This document shows, piece by piece, positions 25,069 to 34,530 of a stretch of DNA of 64,000 nt. Each line of letters opens with the position of its first letter. Positions within the stretch are counted from its first letter, which is position 1. Source of the stretch: Thermomicrobiales bacterium. Lineage in GTDB: Bacteria > Chloroflexota > Chloroflexia > Thermomicrobiales > UBA6265. The notes beneath the pieces were generated by a model. The model was given only the letters and a program-made list of their open reading frames with translations. It searched no databases and was not told the DNA's origin. A program made the position numbers and the translations under genes. The stretch spans positions 1 to 64,000 of the forward strand of contig JAHBVL010000002.1 in assembly GCA_019637585.1 (NCBI GenBank). Direction: 5' to 3'.

Positions 25069-25905
25069 GTGTTCGACTACCACGTTCATACCGAGTTCTC
25101 TGTCGACTGCAAAACGCCGATGCGCGACAACTGCGCTGCAGCGCTCGCCGCCGGCATCACCGAAATCGCGTTGACCGATCATATCGATCTGCGCCCGTCC
25201 GACCCAGGCTATGGCTATTATCGGGCCGAGGCCTATTTCGAGTCGCTGGCCAGCGTTCGCCGGACATTTGCCGGAGAACCGCTGACCATTCTGGCCGGTG
25301 CGGAGGTCGACTATCACGCCGACACCGAGCCTGCGGTGCGCGAGTTCGTCGAACGGTATGGCCGGGAGTACGACTTCGTGATCGGTTCGGTGCACTATGC
25401 GTCCGATGGCGAGCTGATCTATCCCAGCACCTTTGCCCGGAGTACGCCAGACCAGGTTTTTGCCGATCACTTTCGTCAGCTCATCCGGTCGATCGAAACG
25501 GGCTGGTTCGACACCATCGGCCACATGGATATTCCAAAGCGCTATCTGCCGACGAAGCAGCGCGAGTACGACCCCGCTCGCTATCGCGAGCAGCTCTTCC
25601 CCGTTTTCGATGCATTGATCGCCGGTGGTGTGGCATTCGAGATCAACACGTCGGGTGTCCGCCAGGCTCCGAAAGCGAGCATGCCGGGACCGGCAATCGT
25701 TCGCTGGTACGTCGAGGCAGGCGGAACCCGGATCACCACCGGTACCGACTCGCATACCGCGAAAACGGTGGGAGCGAGCGTGCGGGAAACGCTGGAGATG
25801 CTGCGTCTCTGTGGGATGGAGTCGGTGCTGTCGTTCCGGGGCCGGGAAGGAACGCCGGTACCGATCGACGATCTGCTCTCCGTCGCTCCCGGCCATGGAT
25901 CGTGA
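25069..25905 (+). CDS. PHP-family phosphatase (histidinol-phosphatase-like)
   Basis: A 278-residue protein of the polymerase and histidinol phosphatase (PHP) family, a metal-dependent phosphoesterase. Metal motifs in order: DYHVHTEFSVD (HxH, residue 3 on), LTDHID (about 43), GAEVDYH (about 84), FVIGSVHYAS (about 105), GHMDIPKRY (about 154) and TGTDSHT (about 226). The length and motif set match HisJ-type histidinol-phosphate phosphatase, but no his genes adjoin it, so a general phosphoesterase role is possible. The start is GTG 25069. A membrane protein gene follows 8 bases after the stop. Confidence 0.85.
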   Translation: MFDYHVHTEFSVDCKTPMRDNCAAALAAGITEIALTDHIDLRPSDPGYGYYRAEAYFESLASVRRTFAGEPLTILAGAEVDYHADTEPAVREFVERYGREYDFVIGSVHYASDGELIYPSTFARSTPDQVFADHFRQLIRSIETGWFDTIGHMDIPKRYLPTKQREYDPARYREQLFPVFDALIAGGVAFEINTSGVRQAPKASMPGPAIVRWYVEAGGTRITTGTDSHTAKTVGASVRETLEMLRLCGMESVLSFRGREGTPVPIDDLLSVAPGHGS

Positions 25906-25913
25906 GCTGACCG

Positions 25914-26855
25914 ATGCGCTCTCCTTCCAGCCGGCATCTCCCTGAGTGGGATGACGACTGGCAACCTCCCAGATGGAACACGCCGAACCGGGGTCCCGGA
26001 CCGCACCGCACCCGGAAAACGGCTCCCGGTCAACAAGCCACGGCGTCGCGTCCTCGCGCCACATTCGCTGACCGGCCGCGAGAGATACCGCAGGATTTGC
26101 TGCAGCTGGCGGCTGCGCCATTCATCACCGCGCTGCTGGCCGCTGTGCTCTGGCTCCTGACGCCATTGCCGGGCGCGGGTCCATCCCCGGCGCCGCTGTT
26201 CATCATCGCGCTGGTTCAGATCGGCGCGATTTTCGTGACCAGGGACGACCGGCCAGCCCCACTTCACCTGCCATGGCTCACCCATCTGGCGGCGACGGTC
26301 GGGCTGCTGCCGTTGCTGGCTATTCAGGTCAGTCTGCTACGGGAGCCGTATGTGGCATTGAGCGAGGGATCGGCCTGGCCGGTTCTGGTGGCGACGGTTG
26401 TGGCTCTCGGATTTGCCATCGTCCTGGCGCTGGCCACGGCGGTCCGGTTCTGGCGGCAGCCGGATCAGGCGTCGCTCGTCTTTTTGCCGGCGGCGCTGCT
26501 GATTCCGGCGGCGATCGGGCAACGAGCCGAAATCACGATCTCACGCGCGTTGGCCATTCTGGCGATCGCCATGTTCCTCGGCGCGGTGGCGACGGTGATC
26601 GCGGCCCCGATGTCGCTGGTGTGGCGATTGGTCATGCCGCCGCTCATGCTCGGCGCCGAGATCATCCTGCTCTGGATCGCCGGATATGGTCCGGTCTTCC
26701 ATGAAACGAGCGGCAGCATCGTCCGGGTGCTCTATCTGTTGTTGCTCTTCGCCGCGATCGTGCTGGTCATCGTGGTGCCGTTGGTGTCGATCAGGTTGCG
26801 GAGGTCATCCGCGAGCCTGCCGCCACCCCCTGCGCCAGGTGTGTTTCGGCCGTAG
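25914..26855 (+). CDS. Multi-pass membrane protein of unknown function
   Basis: Not recognised. A 313-residue protein with a 58-residue Pro/Arg-rich, probably cytoplasmic, N terminus followed by about seven to eight hydrophobic helices (from about residue 62 to 295). It ends in a short Ser/Pro-rich tail. No catalytic motif was seen. It lies 8 bases after the PHP phosphatase gene and is followed by a strong hairpin, so the two genes probably form a transcript of their own. Confidence 0.6.
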   Translation: MRSPSSRHLPEWDDDWQPPRWNTPNRGPGPHRTRKTAPGQQATASRPRATFADRPREIPQDLLQLAAAPFITALLAAVLWLLTPLPGAGPSPAPLFIIALVQIGAIFVTRDDRPAPLHLPWLTHLAATVGLLPLLAIQVSLLREPYVALSEGSAWPVLVATVVALGFAIVLALATAVRFWRQPDQASLVFLPAALLIPAAIGQRAEITISRALAILAIAMFLGAVATVIAAPMSLVWRLVMPPLMLGAEIILLWIAGYGPVFHETSGSIVRVLYLLLLFAAIVLVIVVPLVSIRLRRSSASLPPPPAPGVFRP

Positions 26856-26869
26856 GGCGGTCGTGAGGC

Positions 26870-26899
26870 GAAGACGCGGCAATTCTTTGCCGCGTCTTC
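26870..26899. terminator. Bidirectional terminator between convergent genes
   Basis: GAAGACGCGGCAA and TTGCCGCGTCTTC form a perfect 13-bp stem with a 4-base loop (TTCT). It lies between the plus-strand membrane protein (ends 26855) and gyrA (ends 26909 on minus), and so can serve both. Confidence 0.85.
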
Positions 26900-26908
26900 T
26901 TCGACCTA

Positions 26909-29386
26909 TCAGGCTTCGGTTCCATTGTCGGGCAGAAGATCGCGCGGATCGGGTTCCTCTGACTTTGGTTCGACAGCGGTGACCGACACGACCGATTCGG
27001 TTTCCTTGAGCCGCATCAGGGTCACCCCCTGGGTTGCCCGGCCGATACGGGATATCTGGGTTGCGGGAAGGCGGATAATCTGCCCCGCGGAGCTGATCAT
27101 CACGACGGCGTGCTCGTCTCCCACCATCGCCGCGGCCACGACATGACCGGTGCGGTCGGTCAGCTTCATGGCAGTCACGCCCTTGCCACCGCGACCCTGA
27201 CGCGGGAACTGCTCAGTGGCGGTTCGCTTGCCAAGTCCCTTGGAAGCGACGACCAGCAGATCGCAGTCGCCGGTGACGACTTCCGACGCAATGACCCGGT
27301 CGCCTTCCGTGAGGCGAATACCGCGAACGCCGGCGGCCGGGCGGCCCATCGGGCGGACATCGCTCTCGTGGAAGTGGATAGCCTGTCCCTTCTCGGTGAC
27401 CAGAATGACGGCGTTCTCGCCGGAGCTCATCCGAACCCAGGCCAGCTCGTCGTTCGTGTCGAGCGTGATGGCGATCATGCCATTGGAGCGGACCGCCTGG
27501 AATTGCCGCAGCTCGACCCGCTTCACCGTTCCCTGCCGGGTGGTGAAGAAGAGATAGCCGCCTTGTTTGAAGTCCCTGACCGTCAGCAGCGTGGTCACCT
27601 GCTCGTCGGGCTGCATATTCACCACGTTGATGATCGGCAGCCCCTTGGCGGTGCGGCCGGCGTCCGGAATCTCATGAATCTTGACCTGGTAGACCTTGCC
27701 CTGATTGGTGAAGACAAGCAGGCTGTCCATCGTGTTGGCCGAGATGATGTGCTGGACGCCATCCTCCTCGCGCATCTTCACGCCGGTGACGCCCTTGCCG
27801 CCCCGATGCTGGGTTCGGTAGACCTCGTTGGACATCCGCTTCACGTAACCGCGATGGGTCACGGTGACCAGGACATCGACCTCCGGAATGAGGTCTTCGG
27901 CGCTGATGTCGGACGAGACATCGTGGATCTTGGTGCGGCGCTCGTCGCCATATTTGTCCCGAATGTCGACCAGATCCTGGCGGATGACTTCGAGAATCAG
28001 CTTGGGATCGGCGAGAAGCGCTTCCAGGCGGGCGATCTCGGCCATGACTTCGTTGTACTCGTCTTCGATCTTCTGCCGTTCCAGCGCGGCCAGGCGAGCC
28101 AGGCGCATATCCAGAATGGCGTTTGCCTGGATTTCGCTGAACTCGAAGCGGGCGATCAGGTTGTTGCGGGCGTCCTCAGTCGAGTTCGACGCCCGGATGA
28201 GGGCAATGATCTCGTCGATGTGGTCGAGCGCTCGTTTGAGACCTTCGAGGATGTGGGCCCGGCGCTTGGCGCGATCGAGCTCGAACTGCGTCCGCCGCGT
28301 GATGACGTTCTGACGGTGTCCGAGATACTCGGTCAGAGCACGGCGCAGGGAGAGGATGCGCGGTTGCGATCCGCCGTCGACCAGCGCCAGCATATTGACG
28401 CCGAACGACTGCTGGAGCGCCGTGTGCTTGAAGAGGCTGTTCAGCACCTTCATCGGCTGCGCGTCCCGCTTGAGCTCGATGATCATCCGCATGCCATTGC
28501 GGTCTGACTCGTCGCGGAGATCGCTGATGCCGTCGAGTTTGCCCTCTTTGACCAGCTCGGCGATCCGCTCCAGGAGGACCGCTTTGTTGACCTGGTAGGG
28601 GAGCTCCGTGACCACAATCTGGAACCGGTTGCCACGCGCGGATTCTTCGATGAACGCTTTGGCCCGAATGACGACGCGTCCCCGCCCGGTGGCGTAGGCG
28701 GCCTTGATGCCTTCGGTTCCCAGAATCGTCCCGCCGGTCGGAAAGTCCGGTCCTGGCACGAATTTCATCAGGTCGTCGACCGTCGCCTCGGGGTTGTCGA
28801 TCAGGTGGGTGATGGCGTCGCACAGTTCGCCAAGATTGTGGGGCGGAATGTTGGTGGCCATGCCGACGGCGATGCCGGTGCTGCCATTGAGCAGCAGATT
28901 CGGCAGCCGGGCGGGAAGAACCATCGGTTCCTCCATCGACGAGTCGTAGTTCGGCTGGAAATCGACGGTGTTCTTGTCGATGTCCAGAAGGAGCTCGTCG
29001 GCGATGGCGGTGAGCTTGGCTTCGGTGTAGCGCATGGCGGCAGCGCCGTCGCCATCGACAGAGCCGAAGTTGCCCTGACCGTCGACGAGCGGATAGCGCA
29101 GGTTGAAGTCCTGGGCCATGCGGACCAGCGTGTCGTAGATGGCGCTGTCGCCGTGCGGGTGATAGTTCTTCATCACCTCGCCGACGATACCGGCGCTCTT
29201 GCGAAATCGCGTGTTGGAACGCAGTCCCATTTCCCACATCGCGAAGAGCACGCGACGATGGACCGGTTTCAGACCGTCTCGGGCATCAGGAAGCGCGCGC
29301 TGGACGATAACGCTCATCGCATAGTCGAGATACGATTGCCGCATCTCTGTTTCGATACTGGCGAGTTGCACGTTTCCGATGTCCAC
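26909..29386 (-). CDS. gyrA: DNA gyrase subunit A
   Basis: The breakage-reunion subunit of gyrase; 825 residues, typical length. It begins with the winged-helix region [20 protein letters not shown]. The quinolone region reads [15 protein letters not shown], so the serine and acidic positions linked to quinolone sensitivity are wild type. The catalytic tyrosine is in AMRYTEAKL (about residue 120). The six-bladed C-terminal domain begins near residue 500. Its GyrA box reads [10 protein letters not shown], supporting DNA wrapping and negative supercoiling. gyrB is not adjacent. The promoter carries TGGTAGAATT, and the leader has a stem-loop at its start. Confidence 0.98.
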   Translation of the reverse strand: MDIGNVQLASIETEMRQSYLDYAMSVIVQRALPDARDGLKPVHRRVLFAMWEMGLRSNTRFRKSAGIVGEVMKNYHPHGDSAIYDTLVRMAQDFNLRYPLVDGQGNFGSVDGDGAAAMRYTEAKLTAIADELLLDIDKNTVDFQPNYDSSMEEPMVLPARLPNLLLNGSTGIAVGMATNIPPHNLGELCDAITHLIDNPEATVDDLMKFVPGPDFPTGGTILGTEGIKAAYATGRGRVVIRAKAFIEESARGNRFQIVVTELPYQVNKAVLLERIAELVKEGKLDGISDLRDESDRNGMRMIIELKRDAQPMKVLNSLFKHTALQQSFGVNMLALVDGGSQPRILSLRRALTEYLGHRQNVITRRTQFELDRAKRRAHILEGLKRALDHIDEIIALIRASNSTEDARNNLIARFEFSEIQANAILDMRLARLAALERQKIEDEYNEVMAEIARLEALLADPKLILEVIRQDLVDIRDKYGDERRTKIHDVSSDISAEDLIPEVDVLVTVTHRGYVKRMSNEVYRTQHRGGKGVTGVKMREEDGVQHIISANTMDSLLVFTNQGKVYQVKIHEIPDAGRTAKGLPIINVVNMQPDEQVTTLLTVRDFKQGGYLFFTTRQGTVKRVELRQFQAVRSNGMIAITLDTNDELAWVRMSSGENAVILVTEKGQAIHFHESDVRPMGRPAAGVRGIRLTEGDRVIASEVVTGDCDLLVVASKGLGKRTATEQFPRQGRGGKGVTAMKLTDRTGHVVAAAMVGDEHAVVMISSAGQIIRLPATQISRIGRATQGVTLMRLKETESVVSVTAVEPKSEEPDPRDLLPDNGTEA

Positions 29387-29400
29387 TCAGAAGCTCCTAC

Positions 29401-29445
29401 GGGGTTTGCACAATATTGTCCGCAAGCAGACCCCTAATTCTACCA
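29401..29445 (-). promoter_or_regulatory. gyrA extended -10 promoter and 5' stem-loop leader
   Basis: TGG-TAGAAT (29445-29437) on the minus strand is the likely promoter. Transcription would start near 29430, directly at a hairpin: GGGGT (29434-29430) with ACCCC (29405-29401), then TTGC with GCAA, and an apical loop containing the palindrome ACAATATTGT (29410-29419). The ribosome site follows shortly after. Confidence 0.55.
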
Positions 29446-29510
29446 CGAAAAGCGATCCGATATTGCCATAATCACCGCGTACGTACGTTCGAATTCACGA
29501 GTATGACGAC

Positions 29511-29540
29511 GAACGGCCGCCGGATATCCAGCGGCCGTTC
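29511..29540 (-). terminator. Terminator hairpin after the SPFH gene
   Basis: GAACGGCCGC and GCGGCCGTTC form a perfect 10-bp stem with a 10-base loop, 27 bases after the SPFH stop. No T tract. It marks the end of the long minus-strand run. Confidence 0.7.
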
Positions 29541-29566
29541 TCGAGAGTCGAATGAATAGGTTCAGG

Positions 29567-30598
29567 TTAGCTCAGTGGCTGTCCGCATTCAGCGCAGAAT
29601 TTGGCCGTTCCGGCGCTCACCGCGCCGCACTTGGCGCAGGTCTTTGACTGGGCCGAACCACATTCCGGGCAGAAATTCGCGCCGGCGGGCAGCGGTTTCC
29701 CGCAATTGACACAGGGAGCTCCCACGGGCGCGGCCGGCGCTGCCTGTGGCTGACTGGCCTGCGACAGCGCGCCGGCCATCGCCTGGCCCATGGCCGCCCC
29801 GGCGCCCAATCCCACGCCGATTCCCGCTGCCCCACCGCCCGACGGGTTCTGCGCGGCGTCGCGCATGGCCTGGGCTGTTTGAAACTGGGTGTAGGTCTGC
29901 ATGTCGCCGATCGCGGCCATGCCCGACCGCTCGTCGATGCGCTTCTGTACATCCTCCGGAGGGGTGATGGCCTCGATCTGGAAGGAGACCAGCCGCAAGC
30001 CCAGCCGTTGAAAGTCATCGGCCAGCGCCAACCGGGCGGCGTTCGACAGATCCATGGTCATGCCCGGGATGTCGAGCAGCGATGCGTGCGACTTGCCGAG
30101 CAGGTCATTGAACTCATTGAGAATGATGCTGCGCAGGAAGTCGTCGATCGCCGAGGTGCTGAAACCGCCGGATGTGCCGACGATGTGGGTGACGAACATC
30201 TGGGGGTTTTCGACCTGCATCGAGTAGGTGCCGAAAGCCCGCAACCTGACCATGCCCAGATCGGAATCGCGGAAGGTCAACGGCTGCGTGGTCCCCCATT
30301 TGAGCCCGATGAACTCACGCATCGCCACGAAATAGACTTCGGCGGTGAATGGCGAGGTGCCGCCGAAGGGAATGCCGATCAATCCCGTCAGAAGCGGGAT
30401 GTTGTTGGTCGACAGCGTGTGCCGCCCGGCATCGAAGGTATCGAGCGCTTTGCCGTCTCGAACGAACACCGCTGCCTGGCTCTCGCGAACGACGAGCTGT
30501 GAACCGAGGACAAACTCACCGGAACCACGCTCCGGTACGCGATGAACGATCTGATCCGGTTGTTCGTTCGGCCATTGAATGAGGTCGATTATCGCCAT
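29567..30598 (-). CDS. SPFH-domain protein with C-terminal zinc ribbons (YdjI-like)
   Basis: A 343-residue protein. Residues about 25-215 form an SPFH/Band 7-like domain (virion-core/YdjI type), followed by a Gly/Ala/Gln-rich linker (about 245-290). Two zinc ribbons follow: CVNCGKPLPAGANFCPECG and CAKCGAVSAGTAKFCAECG. In Bacillus the YdjI SPFH protein works beside the PspA homologue YdjF, and this gene sits 36 bases after a PspA homologue. It is likely a membrane-domain scaffold in an envelope-stress module. There is no signal peptide or obvious membrane helix, so membrane contact is presumably through the SPFH domain. Confidence 0.88.
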   Translation of the reverse strand: MAIIDLIQWPNEQPDQIVHRVPERGSGEFVLGSQLVVRESQAAVFVRDGKALDTFDAGRHTLSTNNIPLLTGLIGIPFGGTSPFTAEVYFVAMREFIGLKWGTTQPLTFRDSDLGMVRLRAFGTYSMQVENPQMFVTHIVGTSGGFSTSAIDDFLRSIILNEFNDLLGKSHASLLDIPGMTMDLSNAARLALADDFQRLGLRLVSFQIEAITPPEDVQKRIDERSGMAAIGDMQTYTQFQTAQAMRDAAQNPSGGGAAGIGVGLGAGAAMGQAMAGALSQASQPQAAPAAPVGAPCVNCGKPLPAGANFCPECGSAQSKTCAKCGAVSAGTAKFCAECGQPLS

Positions 30599-30634
30599 CG
30601 ATCGCTTCCTTGCTCTCTTGCGCCTGCAGCGACT

Positions 30635-31297
30635 CTAGTTGCCAGGACCCAGGCTCTTCAGGGCGGCCAGTTCGGCTTCGATCGCGTCGTCGGCGTCGAG
30701 CTCGGCGAACTGCTGATCGAATGAGGTGTCATCGAGCTCGAGAAGCGCCGCGGCCTCCGCCTCATCCTGGCGAATCTTGCGCTCCATGCGCTCCAGATCC
30801 GCGGTTGGATCGAATGGTGAGAACGAGGAGATCTGATCGGTCAGCTGGCGCTGGGCACGGGCTCGTTTCTGGCGGGCCAGGAGCGAATCGCGCTGGCTCA
30901 ATGTCGCCTGGTACTTCGATTCGAGCTGACCGAGCTGCTGCTTGAGCCGGCCGACCGCGTGCCGCTGAACTTCCAGCTGCTCGGCATAGAGTCCGGCATT
31001 CTCGCTGCTGTCCCGCTTGCGGCGGAGTGCTTCGCGGGCCAGATCGTCTTTGCCCGCGGCGACCGCTCGCTCGGCTTTTTCGCCCCAGGCGGTGGTCAGC
31101 TTCTCCGCTTCGGCGAAGTCACCTTCGAGCAGCTTCTCCTGAGCGACCATGGTGGCCACCTGGCCGCGCGCATCGTCGATGCTGGAAGCCATGTCGCGCA
31201 GAATCTGGTCGATCATGATCTCGGGATCTTCGGCGCGGTCGAGGAGGTCGTTGATGTTTGCACGAATGATCCGGGAGACCCGGTCGGTAATGCCCAT
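30635..31297 (-). CDS. PspA/IM30-family phage-shock protein
   Basis: A 220-residue, almost wholly alpha-helical protein of the PspA/IM30/ESCRT-III superfamily, which polymerises on stressed membranes. The N terminus MGITDRVSRIIRANINDLLDRAEDPE is the amphipathic membrane-binding helix 0/1 typical of the family. Coiled coil covers about residues 25-190, with LRRKRDSSENAGLYAEQLEVQ in the hairpin region. The C-terminal acidic helix ends with DDAIEAELAALKSL. It is translated within the zinc ribbon-coil-PspA-SPFH unit; no PspF- or LiaRS-type regulator gene is nearby. Confidence 0.93.
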   Translation of the reverse strand: MGITDRVSRIIRANINDLLDRAEDPEIMIDQILRDMASSIDDARGQVATMVAQEKLLEGDFAEAEKLTTAWGEKAERAVAAGKDDLAREALRRKRDSSENAGLYAEQLEVQRHAVGRLKQQLGQLESKYQATLSQRDSLLARQKRARAQRQLTDQISSFSPFDPTADLERMERKIRQDEAEAAALLELDDTSFDQQFAELDADDAIEAELAALKSLGPGN

Positions 31298-31320
31298 TGC
31301 TGAATCCTTTCGTTTTCCGG

Positions 31321-32280
31321 TTATTTGGCCGGTTTTCCATAGACCGACAAATCGTCGGGATGGACCCGTTTCCCCGACAAGTATCGTTCATCGGTTCCGG
31401 AAAGAAGGCGAAATGCCACGCTTTCACCCTCCCCGGTATAGAAGGTCACCCATGCGCTGGCCTTCAGCGGTTTCTCGCCGGCCCGCTCGGTCGTTCCGGA
31501 TCCAGGCATGTTCCACGCGACGCTACCCAGCGAGTCGGAGCTGCCTGGTTGTTCGTCGAGCAGCGCGATGATCTGTTCATCCCGGTCGGCGATTGCCAGC
31601 CACCGGTCGGGCTTCTCGTCGATGTGAAAGAACCGGACGCGCCCTGATTCGTCATGGACTTCCACGATCGCGTCCACGAGGAAGTCCTCGTCGAACCAGC
31701 CGATGGCGTCTCCCAGCGCGATCGCGATCGGTGCGGGCGCTGGTTCTTTCGCCGCGTCGTCCATTGGTGTGAAGAGGGAACGCACCGGAGCGGGCGCGGC
31801 TGTCTCGATCACGGCGCCGCGGGCGGAGAGGGAATCAACGAGACCACGAACCAGCGTATCCGCGGAGCTGAGCGTGGCGCCGAGGTCGTTGCTGTTCGTG
31901 ATCGCCGCTTCGATACCGGCCAGCTGCCGGTCGAGCTGGTCGACTTTGAGCCCCAGTCCCTTGTCGAAGAGGAAGAGCTGATGGAGCACCCGGTCGTCAA
32001 CGGGGGTGTCGGTGAAGATGCCGCCATATCCGTAGCTCTGGGTTCGAACCAGATTCGCGGCGTGGTTGAGCGACCGGACGAGCTGCTCGACGGCGCTGGC
32101 GTCGGAATAGCGCTGGCTGGCGACCAGCGAAGCACCGCCTCGTTCCACGCGCTGGGCCAGCGCCTCGAGTTGGCTGGCGATCGATTCGCGCAAGCGTCGG
32201 TCTGAGTCGCGGCGGCTTTCCAGATCTCGATAGCCGGAATAGCCTGGAAGCCTGTCCAGGAAGTCGGTGATGCGATCCAT
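31321..32280 (-). CDS. Helical protein of the PspA/SPFH unit, possible DUF4178 domain
   Basis: Not firmly recognised. A 319-residue soluble protein. Residues about 1-155 are helical, with two stretches that could form an antiparallel coil (RRLRESIASQLEALAQRVER and VDQLDRQLAGIEAAITNS). Residues about 185-315 are beta-rich, with ALGDAIGWFDEDFLVDAIVEV and VRFFHIDEKPDRWLAI. That arrangement recalls DUF4178 domains, which occur in PspA/SPFH gene neighbourhoods, but this match is tentative. It lies between the zinc-ribbon membrane protein (30 bases) and PspA (23 bases), so it is probably a working part of the same complex. Confidence 0.6.
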   Translation of the reverse strand: MDRITDFLDRLPGYSGYRDLESRRDSDRRLRESIASQLEALAQRVERGGASLVASQRYSDASAVEQLVRSLNHAANLVRTQSYGYGGIFTDTPVDDRVLHQLFLFDKGLGLKVDQLDRQLAGIEAAITNSNDLGATLSSADTLVRGLVDSLSARGAVIETAAPAPVRSLFTPMDDAAKEPAPAPIAIALGDAIGWFDEDFLVDAIVEVHDESGRVRFFHIDEKPDRWLAIADRDEQIIALLDEQPGSSDSLGSVAWNMPGSGTTERAGEKPLKASAWVTFYTGEGESVAFRLLSGTDERYLSGKRVHPDDLSVYGKPAK

Positions 32281-32310
32281 TGGTTTCCCTCCGTTTGTCC
32301 TGCTGCCGGC

Positions 32311-32835
32311 TCAGCTGAGGAAGATCTCGGCTCCGCAGTAGGGGCAGCGAATCAGACCCTTGCCGGCCAGCTCCAGTTTGCCGCCGCAGTTCGGGCAGGT
32401 GCCTTTCGACTGGAGCTCGGAAGCCTCGACCGAATAGAGCATGCCCGATTTCCAGTCGACGTAGCCACTGAAGATCCCTTTGCCGACGAGGTCATAGATG
32501 TCGTTCTGCACCTGATCGCGAGTCGAATCCAGGTCGAGCACCAGCTGATTGATCGAAACCTGGCCCTGCGTTTGCACGGCATTCAGCAGCTGTCGCTGTT
32601 TGTCGATGCGAGCGATCGTTTTCTCCTCCCGCAGTCCGTGGATGAGAAAGTAGACGCCGCCGCCGACCATGGGCAGCACGATCACCCCCAGCGCCAGAAC
32701 GATGCCGAAAATCGCGGCGGCGGTGTCGAGTTTGTCGTCGTTGAGACCGGAGATCAGCCAGCTGAGGATCGCCAGACCGAGGATGGTTCCGCCGGCGATC
32801 AGGAGCAATCCAACCAGTTTTCCGGATGATTTCAT
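32311..32835 (-). CDS. Membrane protein with winged-helix-like region and C-terminal zinc ribbon
   Basis: A 174-residue protein with two membrane helices (about residues 8-28 and 40-66). A helical region follows with a winged-helix-like stretch (QRQLLNAVQTQGQVSINQLVLD...VQNDIYDLVGKGIFSGYVDW). The C-terminal zinc ribbon is CPNCGGKLELAGKGLIRCPYCG. Membrane helices plus zinc ribbon recall YdjG-type partners of PspA. ATG 32835 overlaps the end of the GT4 gene by 4 bases. It is probably the first dedicated gene of the PspA/SPFH module, perhaps its membrane sensor. Confidence 0.7.
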   Translation of the reverse strand: MKSSGKLVGLLLIAGGTILGLAILSWLISGLNDDKLDTAAAIFGIVLALGVIVLPMVGGGVYFLIHGLREEKTIARIDKQRQLLNAVQTQGQVSINQLVLDLDSTRDQVQNDIYDLVGKGIFSGYVDWKSGMLYSVEASELQSKGTCPNCGGKLELAGKGLIRCPYCGAEIFLS

Positions 32836-34034
32836 CGATTCCGCTCCGCGTCCCGGTGTTTGAACATAAGGGAGGCGTCGAGCCAGCCCAGCGAGTCGTC
32901 AGTCAGTGTGTGGCCATCGCGCACGGCCCGCAGCACTCTCAGGGTCATCTGGGCCGTTCTCTCCCAGGTGAAGATCCTGGCCCGGTTGCGGCCCCGTTCG
33001 ATCAACGCCTGCTTGCGGTTGCTGTCGCCCAGCACCTGTTCGATGGTCGCCGCCATCGCGACCGGGTCATCCGGCGGCACGAGCTCCGCGGCTCCGCCGC
33101 TGGTTTCGGGCAGCGCGCCAGTGGATGCGGCCACAACCGGCGTCCCGCACGCCATGGCTTCGAGCACGGGCATGCCGAAACCTTCGTACCACGATGGAAG
33201 AATAAACAATTCGGCCGCGGACAAAAGGCCGGGCAGCAGTTCCCCGGGGATGTACCCCAGAAAGTGGATGTGACCGGCGCGTGGCGATTGCGCGGCGCGT
33301 TTCCGCAGATCGTTCGCAGCGGAGCCATCCTGGCCGGCGATAACCAGATCGAACTCTCCAAGTGGATCGCTCACCTGCTCGAATGCGTCGATCAGGCCAT
33401 CGAAGTTTTTCCGTTGATGGAGGGTGCCAATGGCGAGCAGAAACGGTCGCTCGAGCTGGAAGTGTTGCCTGACCGCCGCGATGGCATCCGGATCGGATGG
33501 CCGGAACCGGCGATCGACGCCATGCGGCACGACGAAGATGCGCCCGGCGTCCAAGCCGTAGTGCTCGATCAGATCGTCGCGTGTGACGCGCGAAACGGCG
33601 ATGATCGCTTCCGCCGCTCTGACATTCCAGCGAGTCGACGCGTCGAGCTCGGTTCGTTCCAGACGGGAGAAAACCTGCGGGGTTGTGCGGAACGCGACGT
33701 CGTGGATGGTCACGACCGCTTTGGGATGGCGAGGGGGAATGACATGGGCCGGCACGAAAAGCAGATCGGGCGGCGCGGCGGCCATCTCCCCCGCCAGGCG
33801 GGCATGCGTCCAGAGTCTGGGCAGGGGGATGAGGCGATAGTCGGGTCCGGTCGGCAACGTCTCGGGAATCGTTTCGGCGTTGAGATAGACCCGCAGCTCT
33901 CCCGGTTCGGTGAGCTCGGCCAGCTGCCTCAGGAGTTCGAGCGAATAGGTTTCCGTGCCGGTCAGGGACGCGACGGCAGCGCGGCTGCCGTCGAACCCGA
34001 TGACGCGTTGCGCCGCGACCTCAGGAGAGCTCAC
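32832..34034 (-). CDS. Family 4 glycosyltransferase
   Basis: A 400-residue GT-B glycosyltransferase that would move a sugar from a nucleotide donor to a lipid or glycan acceptor. The N-terminal half has the acceptor-side Rossmann domain with the VVTIHDVAF segment. The donor-side domain has [19 protein letters not shown] (about 195-215) and the EX7E motif in [18 protein letters not shown] (about 290-307). The GTG start at 34034 lies inside the last codons of fabZ (14-base overlap). Donor and acceptor are unknown. Its place between fabZ and the PspA unit suggests envelope glycolipid work. Confidence 0.9.
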   Translation of the reverse strand: MSSPEVAAQRVIGFDGSRAAVASLTGTETYSLELLRQLAELTEPGELRVYLNAETIPETLPTGPDYRLIPLPRLWTHARLAGEMAAAPPDLLFVPAHVIPPRHPKAVVTIHDVAFRTTPQVFSRLERTELDASTRWNVRAAEAIIAVSRVTRDDLIEHYGLDAGRIFVVPHGVDRRFRPSDPDAIAAVRQHFQLERPFLLAIGTLHQRKNFDGLIDAFEQVSDPLGEFDLVIAGQDGSAANDLRKRAAQSPRAGHIHFLGYIPGELLPGLLSAAELFILPSWYEGFGMPVLEAMACGTPVVAASTGALPETSGGAAELVPPDDPVAMAATIEQVLGDSNRKQALIERGRNRARIFTWERTAQMTLRVLRAVRDGHTLTDDSLGWLDASLMFKHRDAERNR

Positions 34035-34488
34035 TCATCAATGGCCCGATGGCGAACATGAAGTCTCCCTTGCAGGCGACTTCTCCATCGACAGTCGCCA
34101 CACCCGAGCCGGTGCCGATGTTGCGGCGGATTTGGCCAAGCTCGACCTCGAGCCGCAGGGTGTCGCCCGGACGGACCTGCTTTTTGAAGCGGACATTGTC
34201 GATGCCGGCAAAAAAAGCGAGGCGCCCCTTGAATTCTTCGAGCTGCCCGAGGGCAATACCGCCGACCTGGGCCAGCGCTTCGACGATCAAGACACCGGGC
34301 ATGACGGCATATTGGGGAAAGTGCCCCTGGAAGAAGGGTTCGTTGATGGTGACGTTCTTGATACCCACCGCCTTCTTGCCCGATTCGAGCTCGATGATCC
34401 TGTCGACAAGGAGGAAGGGGTAGCGGTGGGGGATGATCGCCTGAATTTCTTCAGCGGTCAGCGTGACGGCGTTTGTCCCATCGGTCAT
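34021..34488 (-). CDS. fabZ: 3-hydroxyacyl-ACP dehydratase FabZ
   Basis: Dehydrates beta-hydroxyacyl-ACP in type II fatty acid synthesis; 155 residues, hot-dog fold. The active-site histidine is in [23 protein letters not shown] (about residues 51-73), with the catalytic Glu in IVEAL. The N-terminal [14 protein letters not shown] is also diagnostic. It is isolated from other fab genes. It lies 42 bases after purA and overlaps the glycosyltransferase gene. Confidence 0.96.
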   Translation of the reverse strand: MTDGTNAVTLTAEEIQAIIPHRYPFLLVDRIIELESGKKAVGIKNVTINEPFFQGHFPQYAVMPGVLIVEALAQVGGIALGQLEEFKGRLAFFAGIDNVRFKKQVRPGDTLRLEVELGQIRRNIGTGSGVATVDGEVACKGDFMFAIGPLMSELS

Positions 34489-34530
34489 GCTTCACTCTCC
34501 ATTCACTGCGTCGCCAACGATCTGTCGATC

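Noticed and set aside
27110-28507. A 465-codon plus-strand open frame opposite gyrA
   Set aside because: It is the antisense shadow of gyrA in GC-rich DNA, rich in Asp, Val and Arg with no motif.
29560-29582. A tRNA-like D-arm string (GGTTAGCTCAGTGG)
   Set aside because: It is the complement of the last codons and stop of the SPFH gene, and no acceptor, anticodon or T arm surrounds it.
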